The position numbers and the translations under genes were made by a program. Positions 1 to 11,148 of a stretch of 64,000 nucleotides of DNA are shown here, piece by piece. The stretch's first letter is position 1. Each line of letters starts with the position of its first letter. The stretch comes from Dichotomocladium elegans. Taxonomy: Eukaryota; Mucoromycota; Mucoromycetes; Mucorales; Lichtheimiaceae. The notes beneath the pieces were generated by a model that saw only the letters and a list, made by a program, of their open reading frames with translations, had not been told where the DNA came from and did not search any database. The stretch is from positions 175,170 to 239,169 of the forward strand of contig JAIXMN010000039.1 of assembly GCA_025716815.1 (NCBI GenBank). The letters run 5' to 3'.

Positions 1-67
1 GGAAGAATCTGTTGTTGAGGAGCAACAATTATTTACAGCGACCTTGCTTGATTTCGACTTTGATTAA
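1..67 (+). CDS. C-terminal tail of an unidentified gene (partial)
   Basis: A reading frame open from base 2 ends in TAA at 65-67. It encodes an acidic tail rich in Glu, Gln and Asp. The bulk of the gene lies left of the window, so no family can be assigned. It belongs to the Tc1-like element whose right end is at 4903. By analogy with the element at 45770-54156 this could be part of that element's gene set, but this is inference. Confidence 0.25.
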   Translation, partial: EESVVEEQQLFTATLLDFDFD

Positions 68-236
68 GCTAGCTTTTGCCCATGTGATTTCTGGAAATAT
101 TTGCCAACGCCTGTAGAACAGAGAATGTGTTCAATAATTTACACTTGTCTCGAGCGAGATATATTGAGGTAGTTCGCCTTGCATGACACATTGAAATCAG
201 GTTCGAATTGACCTTGTGATTTTAGTAGGTTTATCC

Positions 237-700
237 ATTTAATTGTTCTGCGGGGAAGTTCTGGTGGTTGACGGTCGAGGTCATTGGCCTAATGTTATAT
301 TCGATGAAACCATTACCTCCGCAGATGTGTCTTCATTAAGATGAATTGCGTCAATTATATGCAAGGTCAACATATTCGGGTGGAAACAAAAGAGGTATGC
401 ATTGGTATTTTATTAAATGGCATAGAAGGAAGCAAAGGATGAATTCATGCAATGTATAACTGGACGGTACTTTTTTGTTTAGAAAGGAATGCTTCTCACA
501 ATACTTGGTCTCGATGCGGAAAATAATGGTATGTATTTATTCTTGTTTCTCGCTACAAAAGCAGATACTAATATTGGATTTGCCAATGTCTAGAATTACA
601 TACGCAAATAGAATGTTTGGTTGACGACTTATTTTTCCTATGCGAAACGGAGATCGCACTCAGTCTTATCATCAAAGAGACACCTATACGTATTACATGA
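237..700 (+). CDS. Unidentified spliced gene, last exons (partial)
   Basis: Three exons are supported by splice signals. An exon ends at 394 before GTATGC; the next is 483-528 (after TTTAG, before GTATGT); the last is 612-700 (after AATAG, stop TGA at 698-700). The first intron is phase 0 and the second phase 1, and the joined frame stays open, giving a C-terminus rich in Leu, Ile, Asp and Glu (for example LVDDLFFLCETEIALSLIIK). Where the gene begins is unclear, because several frames look open between 150 and 394. No family recognised. It is convergent with the dead transposase gene that ends at 825. The last two exons are fairly convincing, the rest is not. Confidence 0.4.
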
Positions 701-824
701 GCAAATGTCTGCTGGTTGTGAATGACTGGGGGATGGCTTGGTTGGATGAACATGCAATTCCAATACGATACGTCAAATATCAAAATTCTTTCGAGTATGG
801 ACCTTTGATAAATCAGACTCATAT

Positions 825-3166
825 TTATTGAGCATCATACAAGGTGGGATACGCGCGGAAGATATACCCTTCACAATCCGCTGGGGTGATTCTAGCAACT
901 GCTGCTGCTAGTCTGCTCGGCAAGGTCTCTCTCTTCGAAGGATCAAGGCGTTTTCGATCGCAGTAGTGGGGAAGATCCTCGAGGAGAAAGCGGGCAGCGT
1001 TCCAAGGCACTTCGGTTTTTGGAAAGAGAAACGGAGCCCATCCCGCTCTCTTGATCTTCTCCATCATCGGGTTTGCAACGTCCGCTGGCAAATAGTCGAT
1101 CCCAAGATGCCAGTTCTTACTCTCCTTCTTCTTCAACTCTCTAAGAACGTCATCAACAAAGTCCGACATCTCTTCGGCTGTCGTCAACCCATCGAAATGC
1201 TTGATCGAACTTGCGATTATGCCTGTCGACGAAAAGGCAACTTGTACGCAGGCATGCGGGATACGCTTGCGGGTGGTGCTGGGATTGGGTGGAGCAGGTT
1301 TGCTTGACTCCGGGTATACGCGACGTAAGTTGGCTTCAAAGCACGCTTCTCCGATAAAAACCACGTTGTCGTCAGCTTTAAATGTTTCTGCCGATGACAT
1401 ATGGTAGAAATCATTTTCAAGCTGACTGTTTTCGTCGACTTGCGGCTCATCCTCGAAGCTTTGGAAGCACTGGAAAGTGATTCGTGCATTTTCGCGAAGC
1501 CAGGCTTGCAATTTAGCTTGCGAGAATCGCCCCTCCATTTCCTCACCGGCAAGTGCGCTCAAAATATCACCGATTGCACATTTGGGATGCTGGTCGACAA
1601 AGCGCAATATGAAACGGATCTGGGCGTCACTTAGGTCGGCCGTCCTCTTAGATCCGCGTTTAGCGGGCATTACCGACCTCCCCTGGGATTCTTCGTAGCG
1701 CTTAAAATATCCATGGAAAGTGGATGGCGACATATGGATACTGTCTGCAGCATCAGCCTTCGACATGCCATAGATGACATGGTTTTCTATGGCAGTCTTC
1801 ACAAGGTCTTCACTCCATGTCTTATGCCCCCCTCGCTTTCCACGCTTCTGCACCTTGCCGGCTTTGCGTCCTCTACTGCAAATAGGTGCCCCAGAATTGG
1901 CGGCCGGTTGGGATAGCGGCAATGGAACCTCACAATCTAAACAGTCGAATGCAAGCAGCTAAGTAACACTCATGATTTAAAGTTTTTCCCGCTTATGTTG
2001 CGCCAATATACCAGGTTGGGCATTAGTTGACGAGGATATCGTGATAGCCGGCTGCTCAGATTCCTCCATCTCATGGTCATCTGTTTCCGTTCTCATGAGT
2101 TACAGTGTCATACATACAAGTTATGTATACTCACGATGCACTTCGCTGGCGTCCGAGTGGGTGGTATCCACAACAGAAAACGAAGGAAGAGCTAAGTCGG
2201 ACGACACAAGCCGAAAATCTTCCATAATGTCATCCTCTATATTTCCCTAGTGATAAATAGGAATTCGGTTACTGCTAAATTCTTTGCTTTACCATCATCT
2301 TGCGCAGGAGGATGGCAAGTCGACTCTGAGTTGACCTCATCAGCAGCTGAACCATTTGGGTCTATATAAGACATGTATTTATAAAGTTGGTCGCAAGTAT
2401 ATACTAGCTCTAACATTGGGTAGATGACTGACCAAGTTCTCGGAAGCTGGCGCTTCTGGTAAATCGCCTGCTTAGGGCGTCCACTGCTGCAGCTTCGCGC
2501 GCCGACAATTCTTCAGTAGGCTTGCAGATGATGGCTTGATTGTCGTGATTCATAATGGAATAGTACGCGGCATGTCGGCCGCGCCCGAATCCACGGTTTG
2601 TCCGACCCAAGGGCTTCCATTTGGCAAGAGCGATTGCATTGGTAGCGATTGCCGAGCGAGGTGCAATTGCTTTCTCCCATTGACGGTTGAACTATCGCAG
2701 CTGCTATCGTCATCGTCGGCCTCGCTTTCGCTGCTGTAATCGCTTTCGGATTCATCGAGCTTGAAGCGATACTTCGAAAAGGCTGTCTCACGTTGGTTCC
2801 CGACATTGCCTTCCTCTTCATCATTGAAGTTGTCCTCGCTCATAGCTTCCACGACTATAAAAATCGAGCTAGGCATTATTAAATGCACACAACGCATTCT
2901 CCTTGCACACACCTTCTTGATGGTCGCTATTCGTTGCATTTTCTGGATATGTATCAATAACCATAATACCCTCAGATGGAACTATGCTTACCATCATCGG
3001 AAGTGTCTTTACAAAGCTGTAAAGATCTCAAAGTGCTGGTTAAGCCCTGCACACGGGTTGAGGACCGTATACTAGGAATCCGAGAACGGGGAACTGGTCG
3101 ATATGCACGTTTCAAAACCTTGCCCGAGGTGCGCATCGAAGCGTTGTTTCTTTTTGAAGTCGCCAT
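825..3166 (-). CDS. Seven-exon gene with inactive Tc1/IS630-type transposase domain
   Basis: Proposed exons, in transcription order: 3166-2992, 2854-2792, 2669-2433, 2361-2293, 2236-2135, 2080-2012 and 1936-825. They join to 1,827 nt (608 aa) and all six introns are phase 1, with donors GTAAGC, GTGAGA, GTCAGT, GTAAAG, GTGAGT and GTATAT. Residues 1-58 are basic; residues 60-240 are low-complexity and acidic in part. A helix-turn-helix lies near 296-321 and a DDE_3-like fold at about 400-600. The motif normally carrying the first catalytic Asp reads VFIGEA (Gly at ~434). The second Asp (~520, HLGID) is kept, and the third acidic position (~555) falls in PWNAARF, without Glu. Family knowledge says such a protein cannot catalyse transposition but may bind DNA or partner a transposase. 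The second intron is the weakest, since it removes a Ser/Asp/Glu-rich open stretch (2790-2690). That stretch may instead be coding, with a frame change. The long open frame after loss of catalysis suggests selection. Confidence 0.7.
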
Positions 3167-3541
3167 TATGTAACGCAATAAATCACTGGAAAAGAAACAC
3201 TTGAAATGATGAAAACCTTATGGTCTTAAGTTGAGACCACCCCATCCATGTGATACAATGGTCACTGATTTTTGTACGCGCTGGTAAAATGCTATATACT
3301 ATCATTCTTGACTTGTTGGCCGCGTGTGAATCGTCTCTTTATTCTCCAATCCTTTTGGAATTCGAAACCAAGGTAACAGCTATCTCTATATACCAATGCG
3401 ATCCAGAACTAGTAGTTCATAACCAACCCTTGTATACTGACTCCTAGTCTGCTCACTTGCTCTACCACTACTCATCTGCTCTCCTCCAGAAGTACAGCTT
3501 ACATGTTTTGAGAGCCATCTCGCACATTTAACGAAAATCAG

Positions 3542-3837
3542 TTTATATTGTTCGTCCATGTGCGCTTGAGACTTCGTCGGTGGCTGCTTTTTATTGTACT
3601 GGCATATTTGGTCCTTGCAACTCTCTCAAAGAAGTTAATGACCTCGACGATGACTGCCACTTTTTGCCGTTAGATGACACGTTGACTGCATATGTCATGG
3701 TGAGCGGAACAAATGTTTATGCCAAACAGATAGGAAAGGAATTTGCTCGAGCGAATCCCAGACATGCACCACTAATGTTGCATCGCAATGTTTGCAGCCA
3801 CGAAAGGCTCGCATTTCTGCCATGGACCGCTTACTAA
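3542..3837 (+). CDS. Possible terminal exon of an unidentified gene
   Basis: An open frame follows an acceptor-like AATCAG and runs to TAA at 3835-3837. It encodes about 98 residues with several Cys and His and an acidic LDDD patch. If spliced it would enter in phase 1, as in neighbouring genes. A possible upstream exon at 3250-3361 ends before GTAACA, but I could not join the two with confidence. It is transcribed away from the dead transposase gene. No family recognised; it may be non-coding. Confidence 0.25.
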
Positions 3838-4903
3838 GATACAAGAAGTACGCATAGCCGTTGAGATGAGAGTAAGAGGTGATAGGTATTGCTAATATGG
3901 TAAAAATATTCAGTTCGTCAAACAGCCCGCAATCACGATAACGTGCATTACAACCGTGATCTCTCACGCTCCCCGAAGTCCTTGAATTCGTTGCTTTATA
4001 CACATTGCCGTTGAATATGACAGCACAGATTACGTTGATTGCGATTCAGCGTGCAGTTGTAGGCGTTAAGATGCAAGGTGTTTCTCGTTTCTGTTTTTTG
4101 GATAGACGGAAAGTGCGGTGAAGCACTCAAAAAATTTTTAGACGCTGAGCAAAAACACGCTTAATAAATCCGCGCTTTCCTTTAAGCTAAACTCTACTTC
4201 GACCTCCTGTTCTCTTCTTCTTGCTGACAACAGCGGTGTTTGTCCATTTTTTAAATCTGTGGCATACTTTCTTTTGTTGAGAGATCACATCACATCACGT
4301 TGCATCGCAGAACGAGACGGTTATACAACAGAAATGGATTAATCGGAAAGATTTAATGCAAGCTGCTCAACGTTTTCCGATAAATATGGTGGCTATGCGA
4401 ATATCTGTCCAACCTTTCGAATACTCAATGCATCTGTACGAATGCCCATGTTGGGAACGAAATGCTTGCAAGTAGCATGTGTAATAGATGGAGACTCCAC
4501 ACGAAAATGGTTCAGGTCCCGTTCGGTTTTAATTTTGCCGAAACTAAATGCCTTTCAGGGGAACGGACTATTCACAACCTCTTGTCGAAAGCGTTCTCTA
4601 GCTATTCCATAACAAAAACTTTTTTTTCGAAAATTCAGTACTGCGGCTGCGATTTCAATTTATGGCTGTTTCGATTTCGCAATTAGGCTGCGAATCCGTT
4701 CAGGAAGTAATTCGAATTGGGAAACCTGATTCGAAAAAGCTCCAATTTCTCATCGTTTTCAACCACCGCTCGCTGCGGAAAGCAGAACGGCCCATTGCGA
4801 ACATTTGCTTCCTCTTATACCAAATTCCTCTCCAGACCTGCGAAGAAAAAAAATCGGCTGCGAACAACTAAACTCTGTGGCAGACTTCTTCTGAAAAATC
4901 CTG
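3838..4903. repeat. Right terminal region of a large Tc1-like element
   Basis: No convincing gene here. Reading inward from 4903 on the minus strand, the sequence begins CAGGATTTTTC and continues with strong similarity to the MITE ends at 10185 and 16206 (shared blocks GAAGAA..TCTGCCACA and TTTAGTTGTTCG). TA follows at 4904-4905, as expected for a Tc1/mariner target duplication. The rest is AT-rich with T runs, like the terminal repeats at 45770-47076. The opposite end lies left of the window, so repeat length cannot be measured. Confidence 0.6.
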
Positions 4904-4905
4904 TA

Positions 4906-5002
4906 TTATTATAATCATCGTTCTTCTCGTCGCGTTCGCGCTTCCTCCACGCTGTATATCAGACGCTCTTTGTAAGTACTCGCACAACAGTGCCTGTACT
5001 GT
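4906..5002. other. Short unassigned junction segment
   Basis: About 97 bp between the Tc1-like element end and the broken edge of gypsy A pol. It contains a short palindrome near 4992-5008 (GCCTGTACTGTTACAGGC). I see no gene. Confidence 0.3.
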
Positions 5003-5016
5003 TACAGGCGGACTTC

Positions 5017-6609
5017 TTATACGTTTGTCGGCTGGGGCCAGTCTTGTATCGCTTTGACCTTATTTGGGGATGGCAAGATACCACGGGCCGTCACCTGGAA
5101 ACCAACAAATTCGAGCGTGGTCTTGTTGAATTCGCACTTCTTTAGATTGGCAATCAGGTTGGCACTGCGGAGACGTTCCAAAACCATACGAACATGATTG
5201 TAGTGCTCGTCAGCTGACTTGCTGTAGATAAGGATGTCATCCAAATAGACCATGGCGAAGTTGTCCAGGTAATCCTTCAGTACTGAGTTCATCAGTTTTT
5301 GAAAAGTAGGCGGTGCATTCGTCAGGCCGAAAGGTAACACCAGGAATTCGTATGAACTGTACCGAGTATTGAACGCCGTCTTTGGGATATCTTCCTCGCG
5401 GATACGGACTTGATGATACCCGCTCTTTAGGTCGATGCTGCTAAAATACTGGGCACCTCCCAGCTGTTCAAGGCATTCGTCAATACGGGGCAGAGGATGT
5501 GTGTTGCGTTTTGTTACTCGATTGATGGCACGGTAGTCGACGCACATTCGCATCTCACCGTTCTTCTTATGGACAAATAACACCGGTGCTCCCCATGGTG
5601 AGATGCTCGGCCGGATCAAGCGGAGGTCCAATAGCTCGTTCAGCTGTTTCCGTAACTCGGCTAACTCCAACGGACTCATCTTGAAAGGTGGTCGTGACAA
5701 TGGAGCGGCATCTCCCGTGTCGATGACGTGTTCTACTTCGCGGTCAGGAGGAAGTCCTGGAAGCTTGTCCCGAAACACATCCTGGAACTCGGTTATCAAT
5801 GATGCAAACTTGTCGTTACTGGGGGTGAAGGGTTCCTGTCGAGTAGGGCGAACATAACATAGAGACATTTCAGCGACACGACGATCCCGCTCCCAGCGCT
5901 GCACTTGTCGGTCTGATATTAAATATGCGAGCTCGGGGACCTCTCGTCGATGCTGAGGTCATAGAACGAACGTGTTATCTTCTGTATTGATACGCCAGGT
6001 GTCAAGATCCCAATCGGGCAGAGGATTCACCATTTTAAGCCAATCACGTCCCAGGATGATGTCAAACTTAGTGTCGAGAACGTATGCATCGATGGTGTGT
6101 TTGTACCCTTGTGCATCGAGGGGCAATGTCACTTGTGTGGAAATGTCAAAAATATGCCCTCCTGCGGTTTCAACTTGTCGACCAGGTACACGCCGTGTGG
6201 GCAGATTGGATGCAACATGAGAAGCGACGTAGGACCCAGTAGCGCCTGAGTCGATAAGGACCTCGACTGAGCGATTGGCACATGTCATTGAATACATTGG
6301 TAAGTCAGTGGTCTTTATTGACATTAACGATTCTAAATACTGTTTGTCCGTCTCCAGTTGACATTGTAGCTCCGAAGGTTCTTGATCTTCGTTTTCCGAT
6401 ATCTCGATTTGCGCGTCCTTTGCGGAGTCCTTGTGGGTGGAGTCGGTGGTCCCAGTATTTATAACATTTAGGGATTGTTGATAGACTTGGTTGCGTGGAA
6501 GGGCTCCCTTCAATCCTCCCGCGCTGGGCCTTTTGGGTGATTCGAGTTCTGGCGATGTTCTGGTGCTGCTGAAGGACATTCGCGTGCTAGATGCCCTGCC
6601 CCACCACAA
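5017..6609 (-). pseudogene. pol: Gypsy A pol (protease-RT) pseudogene
   Basis: Encodes a retroviral-type aspartic protease (LIDSGATGSYV) and reverse transcriptase with [16 protein letters not shown] and the catalytic YLDD box (near 5250). A TGA at about 5959-5961 replaces the CGA found in related copies between protease and RT. The RT frame ends at a TAA (5017-5019) where relatives have CAA (NVQEVR). Homology then stops near 5003. It is expressed from gag by a -1 frame change at 6531-6537. Nonfunctional. Confidence 0.85.
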
Positions 6610-7574
6610 TTATAGCGCTTCCTTGTGTCGATAAAACCGCGGGACCCTCGTCCTCGCTGATTGGGGCGAGCGCGGACCGGCCGGCGCCACTGATTGTTGC
6701 TACCTTGGCGGGATTGAATGGCGTCCAAGTCCATAGGTGCTACGCCGTTGCTTCGCAAGTATTCCGGAACCGTCGGGCTTTGGCCATACTGGGTTACGGG
6801 CTGGCCGTATACTTGCTGCGTCTGGATGGTTGGATCAAATTCGGCAAGTTGGGCACTCTCATATGCCAAAGCGATACGGATGGCGTCAGTTGAGGTCGTT
6901 GGGAGCTGGGTATGGACATGCAAACGGACACCGCGTTGTAGTCCACGAACAAAACGATCCAACGCTTCATCGTCGCTCATGGATGGCAAGGCAACGCAGA
7001 TGCTCTGGAACTGCGATACATATGAGGACACGGATCCCGTTTGTACCAGGGCCGCCAATCGGTCACGGGCAAGCTGTGAGGCATTAACTGGGCTGAAAGT
7101 TGTAGTCATGCGTCTCTTGAAATCGGCCCAGTCGGCCAGGTCTTGACCGAATTGCTCTTGATGTTGCCACCATCGTTCTGCATCACCACGCAGCAGTGTC
7201 TTCGCATAATCGGAGTATTGGTACTCCTCCATGTTTGACATGCTAAGGTACCGTTCGACTGAGTGTAACCAACTCTGGACAGCATCTAGGGAACGATCGC
7301 CATTGTAGGTATCCAGTTCGCGTACCCGTGGTGAGAACCCTCATGATTCGTTCTTCTTGAGAAGCTGTGTTAAGGCTTCCAGCATTACTTGCATCGTTTG
7401 TTCACTAGTACTGCCCGTCATGCTTGTGTTTTCTACAATAGCGTTTAAATCTTGAAAGATGGCTGGTACGGTAGGTTGTGTTTCTTCGTCCGAGTCGTTA
7501 TTTAGCAGTGGATCGCGGAAAGTGTTGAATGCAGCTGTACTATAATCCGGGTTGACCTTGGGGTTATTATTCAT
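6510..7574 (-). pseudogene. gag: Gypsy A gag pseudogene
   Basis: Structural capsid/nucleocapsid protein of a Ty3/gypsy element. It starts at 7574, has the retrotransposon-gag capsid region (for example RWWQHQEQFG) and ends with a CCHC zinc knuckle (YNCGGAGHLARECPS). The first Cys position before YNC appears intact (KRYNCGG), though the residue at knuckle position 1 is Tyr rather than the Cys seen in G (RCYNCGG). A TGA at about 7341-7343 corresponds to CGA in the gag of G, splitting the frame. Confidence 0.8.
6531..6537 (-). other. -1 frameshift heptamer C CCA AAA (gypsy A)
   Basis: In the gag frame the bases read CAC CCA AAA, a canonical XXXYYYZ slippery site. Shifting back one base leads straight into the pol frame. 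Same site and spacing as in gypsy G. Confidence 0.6.
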
Positions 7575-7575
7575 C

Positions 7576-7583
7576 AGCTACCA
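7576..7583 (-). other. Primer-binding site TGGTAGCT (gypsy A)
   Basis: TGGTAGCT lies two bases inside the 5' LTR edge and directly before the gag ATG. It would pair with a tRNA ending AGCUACCA; yeast initiator tRNA-Met ends GCUACCA. Confidence 0.55.
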
Positions 7584-7585
7584 AT

Positions 7586-8617
7586 TGTCGTCCTTTTGGC
7601 GGATATATCCATAGCCAGTGGTGACGTGCTTGGGACGATTATAATATAAGATAGACCTCGGGGAGGATGATGATCTTTATTGTTTACCAGGGGAGGGGAT
7701 ATTTATATGTTCTCTAACTATTGTGGTAATGCTGATTACAAGACAAAAGGCTACGTGGCATGATGAGGAATGAATACGTGTTCGACGGAAGTTAGACTAC
7801 GTTTGAGGTTTACATGGGCTGACGAGAAGCGACTACGTGTTCGAACGATGGTCATTGTCATGACCAAAATAGGAATCATTTAGGGTCGTGCATTTTCATT
7901 CATGCAATGGACACCCTCATTGCATTAATTTGCTTCCCGGCCAATTCCCCAATCTATCGACTGCATTTATTAATTTCCAGTCAGTATCTCAACGTCCAAG
8001 GCTATCTGAACTCTGGTCCTACACATCATCGCTAGTATAAATACTGCCATAGTTTGTCCTAATAAATATCATCAGATTATTGTCACAATTACCAAGAACC
8101 ACTTACCTTGTCCTGGTCGAGCCTCGGTCCTGTCCTGTAAACCGTTTCTGCTCTTATCCCGAAGTATCTGATCCGTCTTGTCGCGCCTCTCCGGCTCTGC
8201 CTTGTTCCTGGTAGTTATCCGACTTGGTGTATGCTGCGTAATGGAAAGTACCTAATACCCACCCCTTTAGTCTAGCTCTTGACTTGCTTCCTGTTCTCTT
8301 CTTGTCTTGTTTTGATCTGCCATCTGGCATACTTCTGGTTAGTAGTACTAGCGTTGATTTTAGAATAGCTTCCTGATCTTTCCACTTTATTCCATTACCG
8401 GCATTACCGCTATCTTCCAGTTCCTAGTCCGTGCCTTCCTCTTATCCTGTCCTCTGTCCGAGCACAAGTCCTGTTATCTAGACTACCCCCAGTTATATTC
8501 TGACAGTCATGGTATGACAAGACTAAAAAGGGAAACTCCGCCAAATCAGGTCTGCAATAGATGTCGCGGTAAAAGAAGCGTCACAGCATAGCGGTCAGGA
8601 AGCGTTGTATGACGACA
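7586..8617 (-). repeat. 5' LTR of gypsy A, split by a solo LTR
   Basis: Starts TGTCGTCCTTTTGGCGGATAT and matches the G LTR (63748) up to 7855. It resumes at 8511 after the inserted solo LTR. The outer end is uncertain: a GACGACA at 8611-8617 fits the family's terminal motif, but the last 60 bases diverge from the G copy. Confidence 0.65.
7856..8505 (+). repeat. Solo LTR, family I, with GTCAT target duplication
   Basis: 650 bp from TGTCATGACC to TCTGACA, flanked by GTCAT at 7851-7855 and 8506-8510. It is a diverged relative of the 634-bp LTRs of gypsy I (opposite orientation there), with shared blocks such as CTAGTATAAATAC and AATATCATCAGATTAT. It is the product of LTR-LTR recombination after insertion into the A LTR. 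Confidence 0.85.
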
Positions 8618-8626
8618 TCACACATG

Positions 8627-8949
8627 TGTCGTCTTTTATCAAAACTTGGATACCACGGAGAAGAGACGACGTCCACTGAGAGAATAACCACGAAGAGATA
8701 ACCACTGAGAGATAGAACCACACAGATACTTGTACCGTCAGATCGATGATCCTCTTTATTAAAACAACTGTCCCATTATTTATACTGTATTGATCACTAC
8801 GAAAATGGCTACAATGCTGTCAAGATGGCTACCAATGACTCATGTTTAGCAACCATTGTCATTCGGACTTTGTTTCCAAAAGTGCTACGCTCCTCGGTAA
8901 TGATCGTGCAGCCGGTGGTTAAAATAATTGATCTGACTGTACTACGACA
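8627..8949 (-). repeat. 3' LTR of gypsy B
   Basis: 323 bp, reading on minus from TGTCGTAGTACAG to AAAAGACGACA. Preceded on minus by a purine tract (GGAGGGG). The pol stop codon TAG is formed inside the LTR. Contains repeats of ATAACCAC (rc GTGGTTAT) like the LTRs of E1 and D. Confidence 0.75.
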
Positions 8950-11026
8950 TTACACCCCTCCGAGAATGTTGGTCGTCCTCGAACAACAACTGTAGGGAGT
9001 GATCTTGAATGTCTAATCGGTTGGCAGCACGGGAAGCGACAGGATCGAACCAAGGGGAGGTGGGTGCTGTCTGAAAATGAACGGGGCGTAGACAGTCGGT
9101 ATGGACCCAGGAGCTATATTCCTTGCCGTTCATGTCTTTTAGCTTGTAGGTGTCCGAGTCTAAGTTACGGCTGATCACCAAGTATGGTCCCTTCCAGTTG
9201 TACTCCAGGCTTAACTTTTGCTCGTTACGTAATAGAACATGGTCACCAATAGCAAACGTTTGCGATTTTAGGGTGGCATCCCAAATAGCTTTATCCCGCT
9301 GGGCGTTGGCGCGAAGCCGTTCTGCGGCAGAGGCGCGAGCTTCCTGTAAGCGCAACAGCGATGGTCGGCGCGCATCGACGAGTGTCTTGGGATCCGGTTC
9401 TTGTTCCTCAACTAGTAAGGGCCGCGTCATATCCCCAGGAAGGCGGGGTTCTACTCCGTACACCATATAGAACGGGCTCATGCCCATTGTGCGATGCTTG
9501 TGCACACAACACGCGAAGACAGACGGTTCTAGAAAATCATCCCAGCGATGGATGGCACCATTGGTATACTTCCGAAGCATAGACTTGAGAATGCCATTGG
9601 TGCGCTCAACCTTGCCATTAGTACGTGGGTGGAAAGCTGAAGTCAGCTTGTGATGGATCTTGGTGCACCCCAGATACAGGTTCAATATTTTGGACATGAA
9701 ATTGGCGCCGCGATCCGTCAAGATTTCGTTGGGACAACCGAACTGCATAACGATCTCCTCGAAGATGAAATCGGCAATGGCTTGGCCTGTGGCATCGGCG
9801 ACGGCGCGTGCGATGGTCCAATTGGTGGTGTAGTCGACAGCGACCAAGATCCAATGGTTGCGACGCATGGTGGTTGGTAGTTCGCCAATAAAATCCAGGT
9901 GCCAACGTGAGAAAGCAGGTGGGACATCCAGGGGTCGCATGGGTGCATGATGTGTGCCGCGGTCGGGGTTGGCAGCCAATTGGCACTGGGGGCAATTACA
10001 TAGCCATTCCTGGATGTTTTCCTTCATGTTCGGCCACCACCAACGTTTCTTAATGACATCATACAGCGTTTCCATCCCGGCGTGTCCAAAACTGGTGTGA
10101 AAGTGGTGGACAAGATCGGCACGGCGGGCGAACAGAGCAAAGCGGATTTCTTGTACCTCGGATCCGATCTTGACTTTGCGATACAGGATTTTCAAGAAGA
10201 ACTTTGCCATAAATTTTGGTTGTTCATATAGACCATCTAGGTTTTTCGTTTTTTTTGCTTCAAATTCGAATACAAATTTTAGTATTTCGCTGCTATCCTT
10301 TTGTCAAATTTAAAGGCAATAGCAGCAAGAACATTTCAATCGAGACTATAGGTGAGTCTTCCTTCTCCTCTTTTTACACCAGAATAGTTTTGGGAGGCCA
10401 ACCATTTATGTTTCATTCTAATTTCAAAGGAAGAAGAGAAACGAAATACTAAAATTTGTATTCGAATTTGAAGCAAAAAAAACGAAAAACCTAGATGGTC
10501 TATATGAACAACCAAAATTTATGGCAAAGTTCTTCTTGAAAATCCTGTAAATCCGGTTATCTTTGACTGTGAATTTGTCCCGATGCTTCACCAAGAGATC
10601 CCTGAATATGGCCGGCCACTGCGTCTCGGCAAAATTGTAGAATTTCGGCCAGTCAGATTCCTCGATAGACTTTATGGCATAGAGGTAATCAGGTTCCAGC
10701 GACTTCTCTTCTGGAACGCAGTGTGGTCCATCTCGACGAGACAACAGGTCAGGTACATGGTTGTCTTTTCCACTCTTATATTGGATCTCGGGGTTGTATA
10801 ATTCTAATTTGGCTATCCAGCAGACCAGGCGAGGTGGTGGTGGTTTTGTGCGGCTTCGGAAGTATAGTAATGGGTGATGATCAGTACGTACAACGTAAGG
10901 TCGGCCTTCGACAAAACAGCGCCACGTGCGCAACGCATGTAGGATACCCAGTAACTCCCTCTCTTGGGCAGGATAATTACGTTCAGCCGAGGACAACTTA
11001 CTTGGATACAAAGCGGAAAGAGACAA
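8942..11026 (-). pseudogene. pol: Gypsy B pol fragment (RNase H-integrase)
   Basis: Two frames, 11026-10550 and 10182-8942, become one continuous pol frame when the MITE and one TA are removed. The RNase H part has the RTDHHPL motif. Integrase has the HHCC zinc region (H...H...CPQC), then the catalytic core with Asp in AVDYTTNW, Asp in LTDRGANF and Glu in KVERTNG, followed by a C-terminal domain. No chromodomain. Truncated at the RNase H start, so inactive as an element although this part remains open. Confidence 0.85.
10185..10547. mobile_element. 363-bp MITE with Tc1-like ends
   Basis: Inverted repeats of roughly 100 bp start CAGGATTTTCAAGAAG at both ends, with TA at 10183-10184 and 10548-10549. 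It interrupts gypsy B pol exactly at a TAT codon. No coding capacity. The ends match the element ending at 4903, so this is a likely internal-deletion derivative mobilised by a related transposase. A second copy lies at 16206-16569 in opposite orientation. Confidence 0.85.
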
Positions 11027-11065
11027 GACAACTAGGAAACAAGAAAACCGACAAAAAGTAAATGT

Positions 11066-11137
11066 GGCTTCTTGGTTTAGTGGTATAATTCTCGCTTAGG
11101 GTGCGAGAGGTCCCGGGTTCGATTCCCGGAGAAGCCC
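11066..11137 (+). tRNA. tRNA-Pro (AGG), copy 1
   Basis: 72 nt. Acceptor stem GGCTTCT pairs with AGAAGCC, discriminator C. A box TGGTTTAGTGG, anticodon stem CTCGC/GCGAG with loop TTAGGGT (anticodon AGG), B box GGTTCGATTCC. No intron. A TTTTT run at 11142-11146 can terminate Pol III. The gypsy C LTR starts 11 bases after the tRNA. Confidence 0.95.
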
Positions 11138-11148
11138 TTACGTTTTTG

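Larger units (their letters stand above)
5003..8617 (-). mobile_element. Gypsy element A, decayed and 3'-truncated
   Basis: Ty3/gypsy remnant in minus orientation: 5' LTR from 7586 rightward, primer-binding site 7576-7583, gag 7574-6510, protease and reverse transcriptase to about 5003. RNase H, integrase and the 3' LTR are missing. Gag and LTR match gypsy G (62290-64000), so A and G are one family. Several in-frame stops show it is dead. The LTR is interrupted by a solo LTR at 7856-8505. Confidence 0.85.
8627..11026 (-). mobile_element. Gypsy element B, 5'-truncated, carrying a MITE
   Basis: Minus-strand Ty3/gypsy 3' half: RNase H from about 11003, integrase to 8942, polypurine tract and 3' LTR (8627-8949). 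Everything upstream of the RNase H motif [10 protein letters not shown] is missing. The break lies about 40-60 bp from tRNA-Pro at 11066. A 363-bp MITE sits at 10185-10547. Confidence 0.8.
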
